In this document: piece by piece, positions 28,773 to 37,752 of the stretch | Layout of the letters: every line of letters starts with the position of its first letter | How positions within the stretch are numbered: position 1 is the first letter of the stretch | Source of the DNA: Colwellia sp. M166 | GTDB lineage: Bacteria; Pseudomonadota; Gammaproteobacteria; Enterobacterales; Alteromonadaceae | Direction of reading: 5' to 3' | Length of the DNA: 64,000 nucleotides | Assembly: GCF_024585285.1 (NCBI RefSeq) | Contig: NZ_CP040755.1 | Coordinates: forward strand, 4,092,001-4,156,000 | Position numbers and translations under genes: made by a program | Notes under the pieces: generated by a model | Database searches by the model: none | The model's input: only the letters and a program-made list of their open reading frames with translations | Told to the model about the DNA's origin: nothing

Positions 28773-28789
28773 TTAATATAGTTAAAAAA

Positions 28790-29422
28790 TTATTTTGCGA
28801 TTAATTGCAAAAATGAACCGATAAAAGTATCGATAGGTAGTAAGTTTTTTGTCAATTTACTCTTGGCGATAGCACCTTCCCAGCCCATCCAAAAGAAACT
28901 TGCTAGTGTATTGCAATCAAGTGCAGTATTAATCGCGCCTTCTTGTTGGGCTAATTGCAAGCAACAAGCTATTTTTTTTTGCCAGATATCAAAGGTATCT
29001 AATAGTTGCTGTCGATGGCTTTCTGGTAATAAGGTTACCTCTTGTTCAAGATTGCCAATTAAGCAACCACGCTTGAAACTATGGCGTGTCATACCAGCTT
29101 TCGCGTCGTTAGCAAAACTTTCAATGCGCACTAGCGGTTTGTTTGTTTCATTAAGTAAGTGTAAATCTAGTTTTTTGGCAAAATAGTGACTGTATTCTTG
29201 AATCACTGCGATACCAAATGCTTCTTTATTGGCAAAGTAATGATAAAAAGAGCCTTTGGGTACGGATACTTTTTTTAAAATTTGATCAAGCCCTGAAGCG
29301 GCAAAGCCAAACTCAGTAAAATATTCTACGCCACTTTGCACTAATGCTTGTTTAGTTTGGCTGCTGCTTCGGCCTGACTTAGCTGGTCGGCCACGTTTTA
29401 TTGTTGTGTTATTTATCTTCAT
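28790..29422 (-). CDS. AcuR-like TetR-family repressor
   Basis: 210 residues. The N terminus KRGRPAKSGRSSSQTK is a basic tail, followed by the helix-turn-helix (QALVQSGVEYFTEFGFAASGLDQILKKVSVPKGSFYHYFANKEAFG), typical of the subgroup including AcuR and NemR. C-terminal ligand domain with KRGCLIGNLEQEV, whose cysteine is the usual place for electrophile sensing in NemR relatives; that role here is an inference. It lies 46 bases before acuI on the same strand, with operator-like sites in front of each gene. Confidence 0.8.
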   Translation of the reverse strand: MKINNTTIKRGRPAKSGRSSSQTKQALVQSGVEYFTEFGFAASGLDQILKKVSVPKGSFYHYFANKEAFGIAVIQEYSHYFAKKLDLHLLNETNKPLVRIESFANDAKAGMTRHSFKRGCLIGNLEQEVTLLPESHRQQLLDTFDIWQKKIACCLQLAQQEGAINTALDCNTLASFFWMGWEGAIAKSKLTKNLLPIDTFIGSFLQLIAK

Positions 29423-29432
29423 TATTTTATAT

Positions 29433-29447
29433 TAGACCGACTGTCTA
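29433..29447. promoter_or_regulatory. TetR operator candidate upstream of acuR
   Basis: TAGACCGACTGTCTA, 10 bases before the acuR-like start. It is a near copy of 28758-28772, consistent with autoregulation. Confidence 0.7.
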
Positions 29448-29546
29448 GTTAAATGCAAGCGCAATATAAAATAAAGGTAAAAATAAAAGTATGACGATGT
29501 TAATCTTTTACTCTGGTTTGTTGTGCTTGTCATGAGTTGTCGCAGA

Positions 29547-29580
29547 TTTGTCACGCTTTGCCGCATTTGTTGCTCGTTTG
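29547..29580. promoter_or_regulatory. Phased TTTG repeats before the two-component genes
   Basis: TTTG occurs at 29547, 29557, 29566 and 29577, roughly one helix turn apart. The part TTTGTCACGCTTTG shares TTTGT-AC--TTTG with 31711-31724 ahead of the GH16 gene. LytTR regulators bind direct repeats, so this may be their site. Confidence 0.35.
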
Positions 29581-29635
29581 TTAGCATATGTTATATCTTT
29601 ACAGACTGTGAATAGCAGTAACTTACTAACTTGAA

Positions 29636-30751
29636 ATGGACACTATGGAAGCTAAAAGCACTGAAAGTACACTTGAATTAGGGCCACAAGCTTTTTCTAA
29701 GCAAAGTCATCAGTTTTGGATTTTGCAAATATCTGGCTGGTTGGGCTACGCCGTGGTGGTTTTCTTTGCGATTATTCGGCCGCAAATAGCGCAAGAGAGT
29801 TTTAATTTTTCAGGACAAATGATCAATTTAGTGCTGGAAACGCTCAGCGGTTTTTTATTGTCTTATTTGCAATGGCAGCTGATACGCAAAATTGTGCATT
29901 TTCCGCTAAAAAAAACCTTGTTTTTAAGTTTTCTGTCGGCGGCAACCTTAGGCTTAGTCTTTAATGTCATTAAGTTGAGTTTCTATAAAGTCTTGGTTTA
30001 TCAGCAAGAGTGGAACGAAGCGTGGGACATGTTGGAGTTTGGTGGCTGGTTACTCTTCTCTCTAACGACGATGTTTGTCTGGACTTCTATTTATTTTATT
30101 ATGCTCTATAACACTAAGTTACAAGGTGAGCATGAAATGCTTCTGCGGGCGCAAACCGCTGCTAAAGACGCACAGCTACAAATGTTACGTTATCAGCTTA
30201 ATCCACATTTTATGTTCAATACCATGAATGCTATATCAACACTTATTTATAAAAATGAGAATGAAACCGCCAATGAAATGATTGATAAGTTATGTGAGTT
30301 TTTTCGTTATTCACTGGATAAAAATGATAAAAGTAAAACGACATTACAAAAAGAGTTAGAGTTAATTGAACTATACTTATCTATTGAAAAGGTAAGGTTT
30401 GCTAATCGACTTAAAGTTGAAATTGATGTTTGTAAAACCGTGTTAGATTGTCAAGTTCCAAGCATGTTATTGCAACCACTGGTGGAAAATGCCATTAAAT
30501 ACGCTATTGAGCTAAGAAAGTCAGGTGGTAAAATTCGTATTATCGCTAAAAAAGAAGCCGAGCGTTTGATAATACAAGTAGCGGATAATGGCCAAGAAAC
30601 CCAAGCTAAAGTCAGTGATGGTTTCGGCATTGGTATGAGTAATACCAAAGCGAGATTAAATGCTATGTTTAGTGGCGATTACCATGTTGATATTACCGCT
30701 ACTGATGAGGGTGGAACTATGGTGTCTATCTCTATTCCCTACGAGAGTTAA
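29636..30751 (+). CDS. LytS/YehU-type sensor histidine kinase
   Basis: 371 residues (ATG at 29636; another in-frame ATG at 29645 is possible). About four membrane segments in residues 20-165 without a large periplasmic domain, then a short coiled coil and a His_kinase (LytS) domain: phospho-accepting histidine in QLNPHFMFNTMNAIS (H191) and ATPase motifs LLQPLVENAIKYAIE and DGFGIGMSNTKARL. The ligand cannot be read. It sits eight bases before a LytTR response-regulator gene and upstream of the laminarin genes, so it may sense beta-glucan or its uptake. Confidence 0.85.
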   Translation: MDTMEAKSTESTLELGPQAFSKQSHQFWILQISGWLGYAVVVFFAIIRPQIAQESFNFSGQMINLVLETLSGFLLSYLQWQLIRKIVHFPLKKTLFLSFLSAATLGLVFNVIKLSFYKVLVYQQEWNEAWDMLEFGGWLLFSLTTMFVWTSIYFIMLYNTKLQGEHEMLLRAQTAAKDAQLQMLRYQLNPHFMFNTMNAISTLIYKNENETANEMIDKLCEFFRYSLDKNDKSKTTLQKELELIELYLSIEKVRFANRLKVEIDVCKTVLDCQVPSMLLQPLVENAIKYAIELRKSGGKIRIIAKKEAERLIIQVADNGQETQAKVSDGFGIGMSNTKARLNAMFSGDYHVDITATDEGGTMVSISIPYES

Positions 30752-30759
30752 GTTTAGCT

Positions 30760-31590
30760 ATGATTAATAAACCACTTACCGCATTAATTGTCGACGATGA
30801 ACCGCTGGCTTTAGAGGGCTTGCGACTTCGGCTAGAAAAAATACCTGAAATTGAGGTCATTGCGGAGGCCAGTGACGGCGATCAAGCCATTCATTTATGT
30901 CAAACACTGTCGCCTGATGTGCTTTTTTTAGATTTGCGTTTACCAGGTCTTAATGGCATTGAAGTTGTTCAAGCTTTACAAGCTGATATTTTACCTATGG
31001 TGGTTTTTGTTAGCGCCTATGGCGAATATGCTTTAGATGCCTTTGAACTCAACGCCATTGACTACGTGATGAAACCGGCTAACTTAGGCCGTTTGCAAAA
31101 AACGGTAGAGCGGATAATGCAGCGAGTTAAACCGGTTGATTCAGCTAAAGAGAAGTTCAAGCTTTTACGTGCTCTGGGTGAAAGTTCAGGCATAGCCGTG
31201 TCGGAACTTGAAGATTGGTTAGAGTCAGATAAACCATTACCGACACCGTTTGTGCAAGAGCTTGTGATCAAAAATAACGATCATGAAAAGGTGTTTTTAT
31301 CGATTCATGATATTCGCTGGATTGATGCTGCAGGTGATTACATGTGTGTGCATACCAATGATGAAACGCATGTCGTGCGTATTACCATGAAAAAGCTTGA
31401 AAGCCAGTTAGATCCTAAAATATTTTCTCGAATACATAAATCTACCCTGGTCAACGTTAACTGTATCAAGAATATTAAGCCATTACGTAATAGTGAAAGT
31501 ATTCTTGAGCTAGGTGATGATGTCCATCTCAAAGTCAGTCGTAACTTCAGCTCTGACATTCAGAAAATTGTCGAATCTAAGCAAATTTAA
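30760..31590 (+). CDS. LytTR-family response regulator
   Basis: 276 residues. Receiver domain (residues 7-120) with acidic pocket VDDEP and phospho-acceptor in VLFLDLRLPG (D58), SAYGE and the lysine in DYVMKPANL. A linker follows, then a C-terminal LytTR DNA-binding domain (about residues 170-270: FLSIHDIRWIDAAGDYMCVHT, RIHKSTLVNVNCI). LytTR proteins bind direct repeats. Paired with the kinase just upstream. Confidence 0.87.
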   Translation: MINKPLTALIVDDEPLALEGLRLRLEKIPEIEVIAEASDGDQAIHLCQTLSPDVLFLDLRLPGLNGIEVVQALQADILPMVVFVSAYGEYALDAFELNAIDYVMKPANLGRLQKTVERIMQRVKPVDSAKEKFKLLRALGESSGIAVSELEDWLESDKPLPTPFVQELVIKNNDHEKVFLSIHDIRWIDAAGDYMCVHTNDETHVVRITMKKLESQLDPKIFSRIHKSTLVNVNCIKNIKPLRNSESILELGDDVHLKVSRNFSSDIQKIVESKQI

Positions 31591-31884
31591 TAGCAATAAG
31601 TGCCTAGTTCAAATGCTTTAACCTCTTTATCGTGCTTTTGTATCGTTTCATCTTGCCACATGATAAAAAATCGCCCATGCCGCATGCAGCAACCACCATA
31701 GCGCATTTTGTTTGTAACTATTTGTAATTTATATCAGTATGATTTCAGGGGGTAGTCTGCACTCGTTATGCAAATAATGATGTGGCTGCCGAGCTATGGT
31801 GTTAAATAAATCTTAATTAAATAATACTAAAATCAATAGGTTTATAAAGCACAGTAAAATAGTTGGGTAATTGGAAAACAAATT
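31591..31884. promoter_or_regulatory. Leader of the laminarin genes with TTTG direct repeat
   Basis: 294 bases between the response regulator and the GH16 gene. TTTGTAACTATTTGTAATTT (31711-31730) repeats TTTGTAA with a 10-base period and echoes the site ahead of the kinase gene. No terminator was seen after the response regulator. Confidence 0.4.
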
Positions 31885-34551
31885 ATGATAAAAGCTGCGA
31901 AGAAAATAACACAATTGCTTGCTGTAGTATCGACAATGTCGTTGCTTGGCTGTGGCGGTAGTGCAGAAACCGAAACTAAACCGGATAAAATTGATCCGCA
32001 ACAACCTGTCAGTGATTGGGCCTTAGTGTGGAGTGATGAATTTGATGGCGAAGCGATCAATGCACAGAATTGGACGCATGAAGTTGACTGTAATGGCGGT
32101 GGTAATCAAGAGAAACAATGCTATACCGCTAATGTCGAAAACTCTTACGTAAAAGACGGTACCTTAAGTCTTGTAGCGTTACCGGCCGAAGAGGGCGCCG
32201 CATTGCCTTTTACCTCAGCACGCATGATCACGCGTTACAAAGCTGATTTTAAATATGGTCGCATAGAAATGCGCGCTAAGCTTCCTTCAGGACAAGGCAG
32301 TTGGCCAGCATTTTGGATGATGCCAACGGATGAAGAATATGGCGAATGGCCTCGTTCTGGTGAGATTGATATCGTTGAGTCAGTTAATTTAGGTGTGGCA
32401 AGAGAAGACGGTAGTGCAGAAAATAATATTTACGGCACACTACATTACGGTAAAGCTTGGCCAAATAACTCTTCATCAGGCCAAGCATACAATCAAGAAA
32501 GCGGCGTTAACCCAGCTGATGATTTTCATACCTATGCCATCGAATGGCAAGAAGGTGAAATTCGTTGGTATATGGATAACTACTTATACGCTACGCAACG
32601 TCAATCAAAAGTACGTTACAACAGTAAGGATGAAGCGGTAGGTTTAGCGCATAAAGGTTGGTTTACTGAATATTATCAGCAACTTTCCGGCGAACTCACC
32701 ACTTTTTGGGATACGGCGCCATTTGATAAAGATTTTTATTTAATTTTAAACTTTGCGGTTGGTGGAGATTGGCCTGAAAATGTTAATGCTACGGGTGTCG
32801 ACGCCGCGGCTTTTGGTGTCGGTAACACGTTTGATGTTGACTACGTGCGAGTTTACCAATGTATGTCTGATCCTGAAACAGGTAAAGGCTGTGATACGGT
32901 GCGTTCGGGCTATGATGACTTAGAAGACGGTCTAGTTGAAGGTAAAGCCCCGGTACCTTTGCCTCCGAGTGATGGTGTAGCAAAAAACCTAGCAATATTT
33001 GATGGTGAATTAGATGTTAATTGGACCGCATGGGATTGTTGTGGTGGTACAACACCGGCAGTCATTGCTGATGTCGATAAAGGCAATGTCGTGCAATTTA
33101 ATATTAACGACAATAACGGTACGGTATTAGGTTTTTCAACCAGAGATGGACATTTTCCTGAAGGTTTTTCCGGCGTATCCAGCCCGTTTGATGCCTCACC
33201 TCTCGTTGATCTAAATGGTCGATTATCATTTGAAATGAAAGTAATAACGCCACCTACCTCGGCAACAACATGGATACTCAAATCAGAATCTGGCGACGGT
33301 GGTCCCAATACGGGTGATGTAGCGCTGAGTGAAAGTAGTGAAGGGGCGGAGCCGGTTATCGGCCAATGGCAAACTTATACCTTTGAATTAGCATTTTTAC
33401 AGGACAAAGGTCTTGATTTAAGCGCTATTGACGTGGTGATGATATTCCCTGCGTGGGGAACGGGCGAAGGTGCAGAATATTTAATCACCAATATCGCTAT
33501 TGAGGGTGATGTTGGCGCTTCACCAGAGCTTGTCGTTTTTAGCGATGATGAGAACCCTAGCTGGCCAATGTGGGATTGTTGTGGCGGTTCAACACCAACG
33601 GTTGAATTAGATGATGATGCACACGGAAATGTAGCCGAATTTTCAATTGGTGCAGAGCCAACGGTTATGGGCTTTATTTCTCGCGCCGCTAATACCGATA
33701 CCCCCGCTCCATTCGATGCTTCTGCCATTCTATCTAATGGTGTTATCCAGTTTGATATGAAAGTAACGTCAATGCCTGGTGATGCTGCTTGGTTGTTTAA
33801 AGTTGAAGCAGATAATAATGCCAGCTCTGTAGAGCTGCCATTAACTGACAGCGTTGAAGCCGTTGTTCCTGCTTTAGAACAATGGCAAACCTATACCTTT
33901 AACTTATCTGATTTAGCTGACGCTGGCCTAGATGTTAGTGCCATTGATGTCTTAATGATCTTTCCAGCATGGGGTGCGGGTGAAGGCGCTATTTATCGTG
34001 TAGATAACGTTAAAATTTATGATCCTACCGCAGCGACAGGTGTTAATACCTTATTTGCTGAAGCGCCGGCTGTTGGTTGGGCTTTATGGGATTGCTGTGG
34101 TGGCACAACACCGGCACTTGTTGCGGACGACACGGCTCATGGTATCACTGCCGAGTTTTCAATTGGCGCACAGCCAACTGTCATGGGAATTATTGCACGA
34201 GAAGAGTTTGTCGAAAATCCTGCACCGGTTGATGCGTCAGCAATGCTAGCTAATGGCGTCGTTCAATTCGAAATGAAAGTGACATCAATGCCTGGTAGCG
34301 CTGCTTGGATATTAAAAATTGAAGCAAACAATAATGCCACGTTTGCAGAAATGCCGCTTACCGACAGTGTTGAAGGTGCGGCTCCAGTGTCCGGCGAATG
34401 GCAAACCTATACATTCACACTGCAACAATTATTTGATGCGGGCTTAGATATTAGTGGTATCGATGTCGTTATGGTATTTCCTGCATGGGGCGAAGGTGAA
34501 GGTGCCGTTTATCGTCTAGACAACATGATGATTTACGAGCCAACGAATTAA
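31885..34551 (+). CDS. GH16 laminarinase lipoprotein with three repeated C-terminal modules
   Basis: 888-residue surface lipoprotein: lipobox LLGC near residue 22. GH16 domain (about residues 45-330) with catalytic motif GEIDIVES (E160, D162, E165) typical of endo-beta-1,3-glucanases, plus LPSGQGSWPAFWMMP. Three similar modules of about 170-180 residues follow, each opening near a W-DCCGG-TP motif (W383, W563, W735) and ending with the (V/L)MIFPAWG-GEGA-Y pattern. I do not recognise these modules as a known carbohydrate-binding family. It is first in the utilisation locus with TonB receptor, sugar permease and GH3 genes and should cut laminarin at the cell surface. Confidence 0.88.
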   Translation: MIKAAKKITQLLAVVSTMSLLGCGGSAETETKPDKIDPQQPVSDWALVWSDEFDGEAINAQNWTHEVDCNGGGNQEKQCYTANVENSYVKDGTLSLVALPAEEGAALPFTSARMITRYKADFKYGRIEMRAKLPSGQGSWPAFWMMPTDEEYGEWPRSGEIDIVESVNLGVAREDGSAENNIYGTLHYGKAWPNNSSSGQAYNQESGVNPADDFHTYAIEWQEGEIRWYMDNYLYATQRQSKVRYNSKDEAVGLAHKGWFTEYYQQLSGELTTFWDTAPFDKDFYLILNFAVGGDWPENVNATGVDAAAFGVGNTFDVDYVRVYQCMSDPETGKGCDTVRSGYDDLEDGLVEGKAPVPLPPSDGVAKNLAIFDGELDVNWTAWDCCGGTTPAVIADVDKGNVVQFNINDNNGTVLGFSTRDGHFPEGFSGVSSPFDASPLVDLNGRLSFEMKVITPPTSATTWILKSESGDGGPNTGDVALSESSEGAEPVIGQWQTYTFELAFLQDKGLDLSAIDVVMIFPAWGTGEGAEYLITNIAIEGDVGASPELVVFSDDENPSWPMWDCCGGSTPTVELDDDAHGNVAEFSIGAEPTVMGFISRAANTDTPAPFDASAILSNGVIQFDMKVTSMPGDAAWLFKVEADNNASSVELPLTDSVEAVVPALEQWQTYTFNLSDLADAGLDVSAIDVLMIFPAWGAGEGAIYRVDNVKIYDPTAATGVNTLFAEAPAVGWALWDCCGGTTPALVADDTAHGITAEFSIGAQPTVMGIIAREEFVENPAPVDASAMLANGVVQFEMKVTSMPGSAAWILKIEANNNATFAEMPLTDSVEGAAPVSGEWQTYTFTLQQLFDAGLDISGIDVVMVFPAWGEGEGAVYRLDNMMIYEPTN

Positions 34552-34581
34552 TAGCCACGTAATCGATAGAAATTAAAGTTA

Positions 34582-34609
34582 AGCGGCTTTCAAAAACACT
34601 AAAGCCGCT
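34582..34609 (+). other. Hairpin between GH16 and TonB receptor genes
   Basis: Arms AGCGGCTTT / AAAGCCGCT (34582-34590, 34601-34609). No T run follows, so it may modulate or process an mRNA rather than end it. Confidence 0.4.
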
Positions 34610-34642
34610 ATTAACAAACAAATTATAAGAAGTAGGGTGAAA

Positions 34643-37594
34643 ATGAAAAATTCAAAATTCTTAAAAAAACCTATTGCATTGGCGATCTCTTCAATTTTAG
34701 CGACAGGCCTAAGTGCACCACTAATTGCAGCCGAAGAAAATTTAGTAGAAAAAACTGATGGCGAAATAGAAGTAATTGAAGTTAAAGGTATTAAGGGCAG
34801 CTTGATCCGTTCAATGAATTTAAAAAGATCCATGTCAGGGGTTGTTGATGCTATTTCTGCCGAAGAAATGGGTAAGTTTCCTGACACAAACCTCGCGGAA
34901 TCTTTACAACGAATTACAGGGGTTTCAGTGAGTCGCTCTAATGGCGAAGGTAGCGAAATTACTGTACGTGGCTTTGGACCTGATTTTAATTTAATTACCT
35001 TAAATGGCCGACAAATGCCAGGTACGGGTAATTCTCGTTCATACAGTTTAGAAAACTTATCATCTGATGGTGTTTCGGCATTAGAAGTATATAAAACCGC
35101 ACGAGGTGAACAACCTAGCGGTGGTTTAGGTGCAACAGTCAATATTGTTACCGTTAAACCACTACAAAGTCCGGGAGAAAAATATACCCTATCGGCGAAA
35201 GGTATTTATGATGAATCCAATGTCACCGGTGATGATATTACACCCGAGTTTTCAGCGTTATACAGTAATACTTTTGCTGATGAAACCTTTGGTTTAGCGT
35301 TTTCTTTCTCTCACCAAGAACGCGATTTCCAAAAGCAATCGGCAAATATACAAGGTTGGCAATTTCAGCCAGATGCTCAATTACCGACATTAGATGCAGA
35401 TAAAATTATTGATAATCGTAGTGCTAATGCAGCCGCAGGGGCGTTTTTTCCTCGCGATATGAATTATGGTATTGCTGACGTTGAACGTGAAAGAACTAAT
35501 GCCAATCTGACCTTGCAATACGCGCCAGTTGACAGCTTAGTTATTACCCTAGATTACACCCTAGGTGAATCTACCACAGGTACAAATTCAGTAGGTTGGG
35601 GGCAATGGCACGATTATGGCGGTAACATTAATAGTTATGAACTCGATAGCAATGGCACAGTATTATTTGCCGATTTATCTGGTAACGATGGCTCTTATAC
35701 GGCCAACCGTGATACCACTGAAGTCAGTGAAAAGTCACTGGGTTTTAATGTTGAATGGCAAGCAAGCGATGAGTTGAGTTTCTCAGTCGATTATCATGAT
35801 TCAGAAAGTGAAGAAGATAACGGCAAAGACAAAGGCATGAATGGCACTGGTTCATTGGTTTTTGGTTCTGATCAGTTAGTCACTAAACATTATGACTTTA
35901 GAAGTGGTGATATTCCGCAGGGCACAATTTTTTGGCGAAATGGCTCTACGACACTAGCGCCCAGTGAAATGGATTCACATTTTAGTCAATTTATTCATAG
36001 TCCAGGCAAAGCTGAAGTAGAACAATTGCAAATTGATGGTGTTTGGGAAAATCCTTATGACTTTTCGTTGATGACCGTTAAGTTTGGTTTTGCTCGCACA
36101 GAACAAAAAATGGGTGGCTCAAATGCTTGGAGTGGCCTAATTGGTGGTTTCTTATTTAACCCCAATTATTCTGCAGCATTTCCAGACAGTATGTTTAATT
36201 ACAACAGCACAAGTGGCTTTTTGGACCAGTTCTCAAATGGCAGTAATCCGATTGGCGCAGGATATTACTATAGTTTTGACTTTGATGAAGCGGTGGCTCG
36301 TTCACAAGCTTATTTAAACCAAGACCTGCTAGGCGATGATTATTTTAGTACCGACCCGTATCGAGACGGTAGCATTCAGTCAGAAAGTTCGGTAGAAGAA
36401 AATACCAACAGTATTTATGTTTCTTCTTTGTGGGATTTTGATGTCGCAGACTTTCCAGTACAGGTGAATTTTGGTCTACGTTACGAAGAAACAGAAGTAA
36501 AAAGTAATGTTTTACAAGATGTTCCCAATGATGTTTGGTGGCTAGGAGGAACGGAGTGGTTAACGCAATATACCTCAGGTGAAAATAACTTCTACGTTGA
36601 AGAAGGTGAGTACGACATTCTTTTACCGATGATCGATGTTCGTGTTGACTTAACCGATGATATTGTCGCTCGAGCGTCTTGGAGCAAAACTATCTCTCGC
36701 GCGCCTTTGGGCAACTTAGCGGGTGGCTTAGCATTAAGCCCAAGTCCGGGTTTGGATTCGCGTACGGGCAGCCAAGGTAATACAGATTTAGACCCATATG
36801 AGTCTAAAAATTTAGATTTCAGTCTTGAGTACTATTATGCCGAGGGCAGTTATGCTGCTGTTGGTTACTTTAGAAAAGATGTTAAAAATTTCATCAGTAC
36901 TCGCAGTAGCGTTGCGCAATACGAGGGAATACGCGATATCTCTATGGGACCGCGCTATGCACAAGCGGTAGCTGATCTTTCCGCTGAAGGCATATCAACT
37001 ACCGGCGATAATATTTTTGCCAGAATGCAAGAAAATGGCGCCACCTTAAATGCTCAAGGTTACCTTGTTCCTAATGCCGATGATCCACTTATGGCGTGGG
37101 ATATCAGCGAGCCCTATAACTCTGATGAAAAAATGGTTGATGGTGTTGAAGTCGCAATTCAGCATCTTTTTGGTGAATCAGGCTTTGGCTTTGGTGCTAA
37201 TGCTACCTTTGTTGATGGTGATGTTGAATTTGACACACAAAGCCTTGAGCAGCAATCGCCTCTCGTTGGTTTAAGTGATTCGGCAAACTTTCAAGTGTTT
37301 TATGAAAAATATGGTTTGTCGGTGAAGGTTACTTACGCATGGCGTGATCAGTATCTCATTGGTGTTGGTCAAGATCAGGGCTCAAATGATGCTCCTCCAC
37401 AGTTTGCTAAAGAATTTGGTCAGATTGATATGAGCGTTAACTATGATATTGACGATAACTTCACGGTATTTGTTGAAGCTGTTAATTTAAATAACGAAAC
37501 GGAAGAGTCTTTCGGTCGCTATGAAGAACAGTTCTTATCTGCTAATCAGTATGGTTCAAGATATACCTTAGGTGTTCGTTATAGCTTTAGGTAA
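34643..37594 (+). CDS. TonB-dependent receptor (laminarin oligosaccharide uptake)
   Basis: 983 residues from the ATG at 34643 (a GTG six bases earlier is less likely). Signal peptide ends near AAEENL. An IEVIEVKGIKGS segment near residue 45 serves as TonB box region, then a plug domain (MGKFPDTNLAESLQRITGVSVSR, VRGFGPDFNLITLNGR) and a 22-strand barrel ending YGSRYTLGVRYSFR with terminal aromatic. The plug form is the TonB-sucrose/maltodextrin-like class used for glycans in Alteromonadales. It is between the GH16 and permease genes and should import beta-glucan fragments. Confidence 0.88.
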   Translation: MKNSKFLKKPIALAISSILATGLSAPLIAAEENLVEKTDGEIEVIEVKGIKGSLIRSMNLKRSMSGVVDAISAEEMGKFPDTNLAESLQRITGVSVSRSNGEGSEITVRGFGPDFNLITLNGRQMPGTGNSRSYSLENLSSDGVSALEVYKTARGEQPSGGLGATVNIVTVKPLQSPGEKYTLSAKGIYDESNVTGDDITPEFSALYSNTFADETFGLAFSFSHQERDFQKQSANIQGWQFQPDAQLPTLDADKIIDNRSANAAAGAFFPRDMNYGIADVERERTNANLTLQYAPVDSLVITLDYTLGESTTGTNSVGWGQWHDYGGNINSYELDSNGTVLFADLSGNDGSYTANRDTTEVSEKSLGFNVEWQASDELSFSVDYHDSESEEDNGKDKGMNGTGSLVFGSDQLVTKHYDFRSGDIPQGTIFWRNGSTTLAPSEMDSHFSQFIHSPGKAEVEQLQIDGVWENPYDFSLMTVKFGFARTEQKMGGSNAWSGLIGGFLFNPNYSAAFPDSMFNYNSTSGFLDQFSNGSNPIGAGYYYSFDFDEAVARSQAYLNQDLLGDDYFSTDPYRDGSIQSESSVEENTNSIYVSSLWDFDVADFPVQVNFGLRYEETEVKSNVLQDVPNDVWWLGGTEWLTQYTSGENNFYVEEGEYDILLPMIDVRVDLTDDIVARASWSKTISRAPLGNLAGGLALSPSPGLDSRTGSQGNTDLDPYESKNLDFSLEYYYAEGSYAAVGYFRKDVKNFISTRSSVAQYEGIRDISMGPRYAQAVADLSAEGISTTGDNIFARMQENGATLNAQGYLVPNADDPLMAWDISEPYNSDEKMVDGVEVAIQHLFGESGFGFGANATFVDGDVEFDTQSLEQQSPLVGLSDSANFQVFYEKYGLSVKVTYAWRDQYLIGVGQDQGSNDAPPQFAKEFGQIDMSVNYDIDDNFTVFVEAVNLNNETEESFGRYEEQFLSANQYGSRYTLGVRYSFR

Positions 37595-37609
37595 TCGGTC
37601 ATAAACGTA

Positions 37610-37632
37610 GCGCCTGCATGATCTGTAGGCGC
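37610..37632 (+). terminator. Weak hairpin after the TonB receptor gene
   Basis: GCGCCTGCA / TGTAGGCGC (one G-T pair) with a short 5-base loop. The following ACATTTCT is a poor T run. It may attenuate read-through into the permease gene. Confidence 0.4.
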
Positions 37633-37752
37633 ACATTTCTCTAAATTTTGTCTTGTGATGTACCACTAATATATTCATTAACTTGCTGAAGCTTAATTTA
37701 ATGAATATTGACAGCACATGACATGCTATTTCCATTGTATAGGACTTTTCTT

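Noticed and set aside
33031-34551. Repeated modules seen as a CRISPR or DNA repeat
   Set aside because: The repeats are coding, about 520-540 bases each and diverged, with no short direct repeats or spacers.
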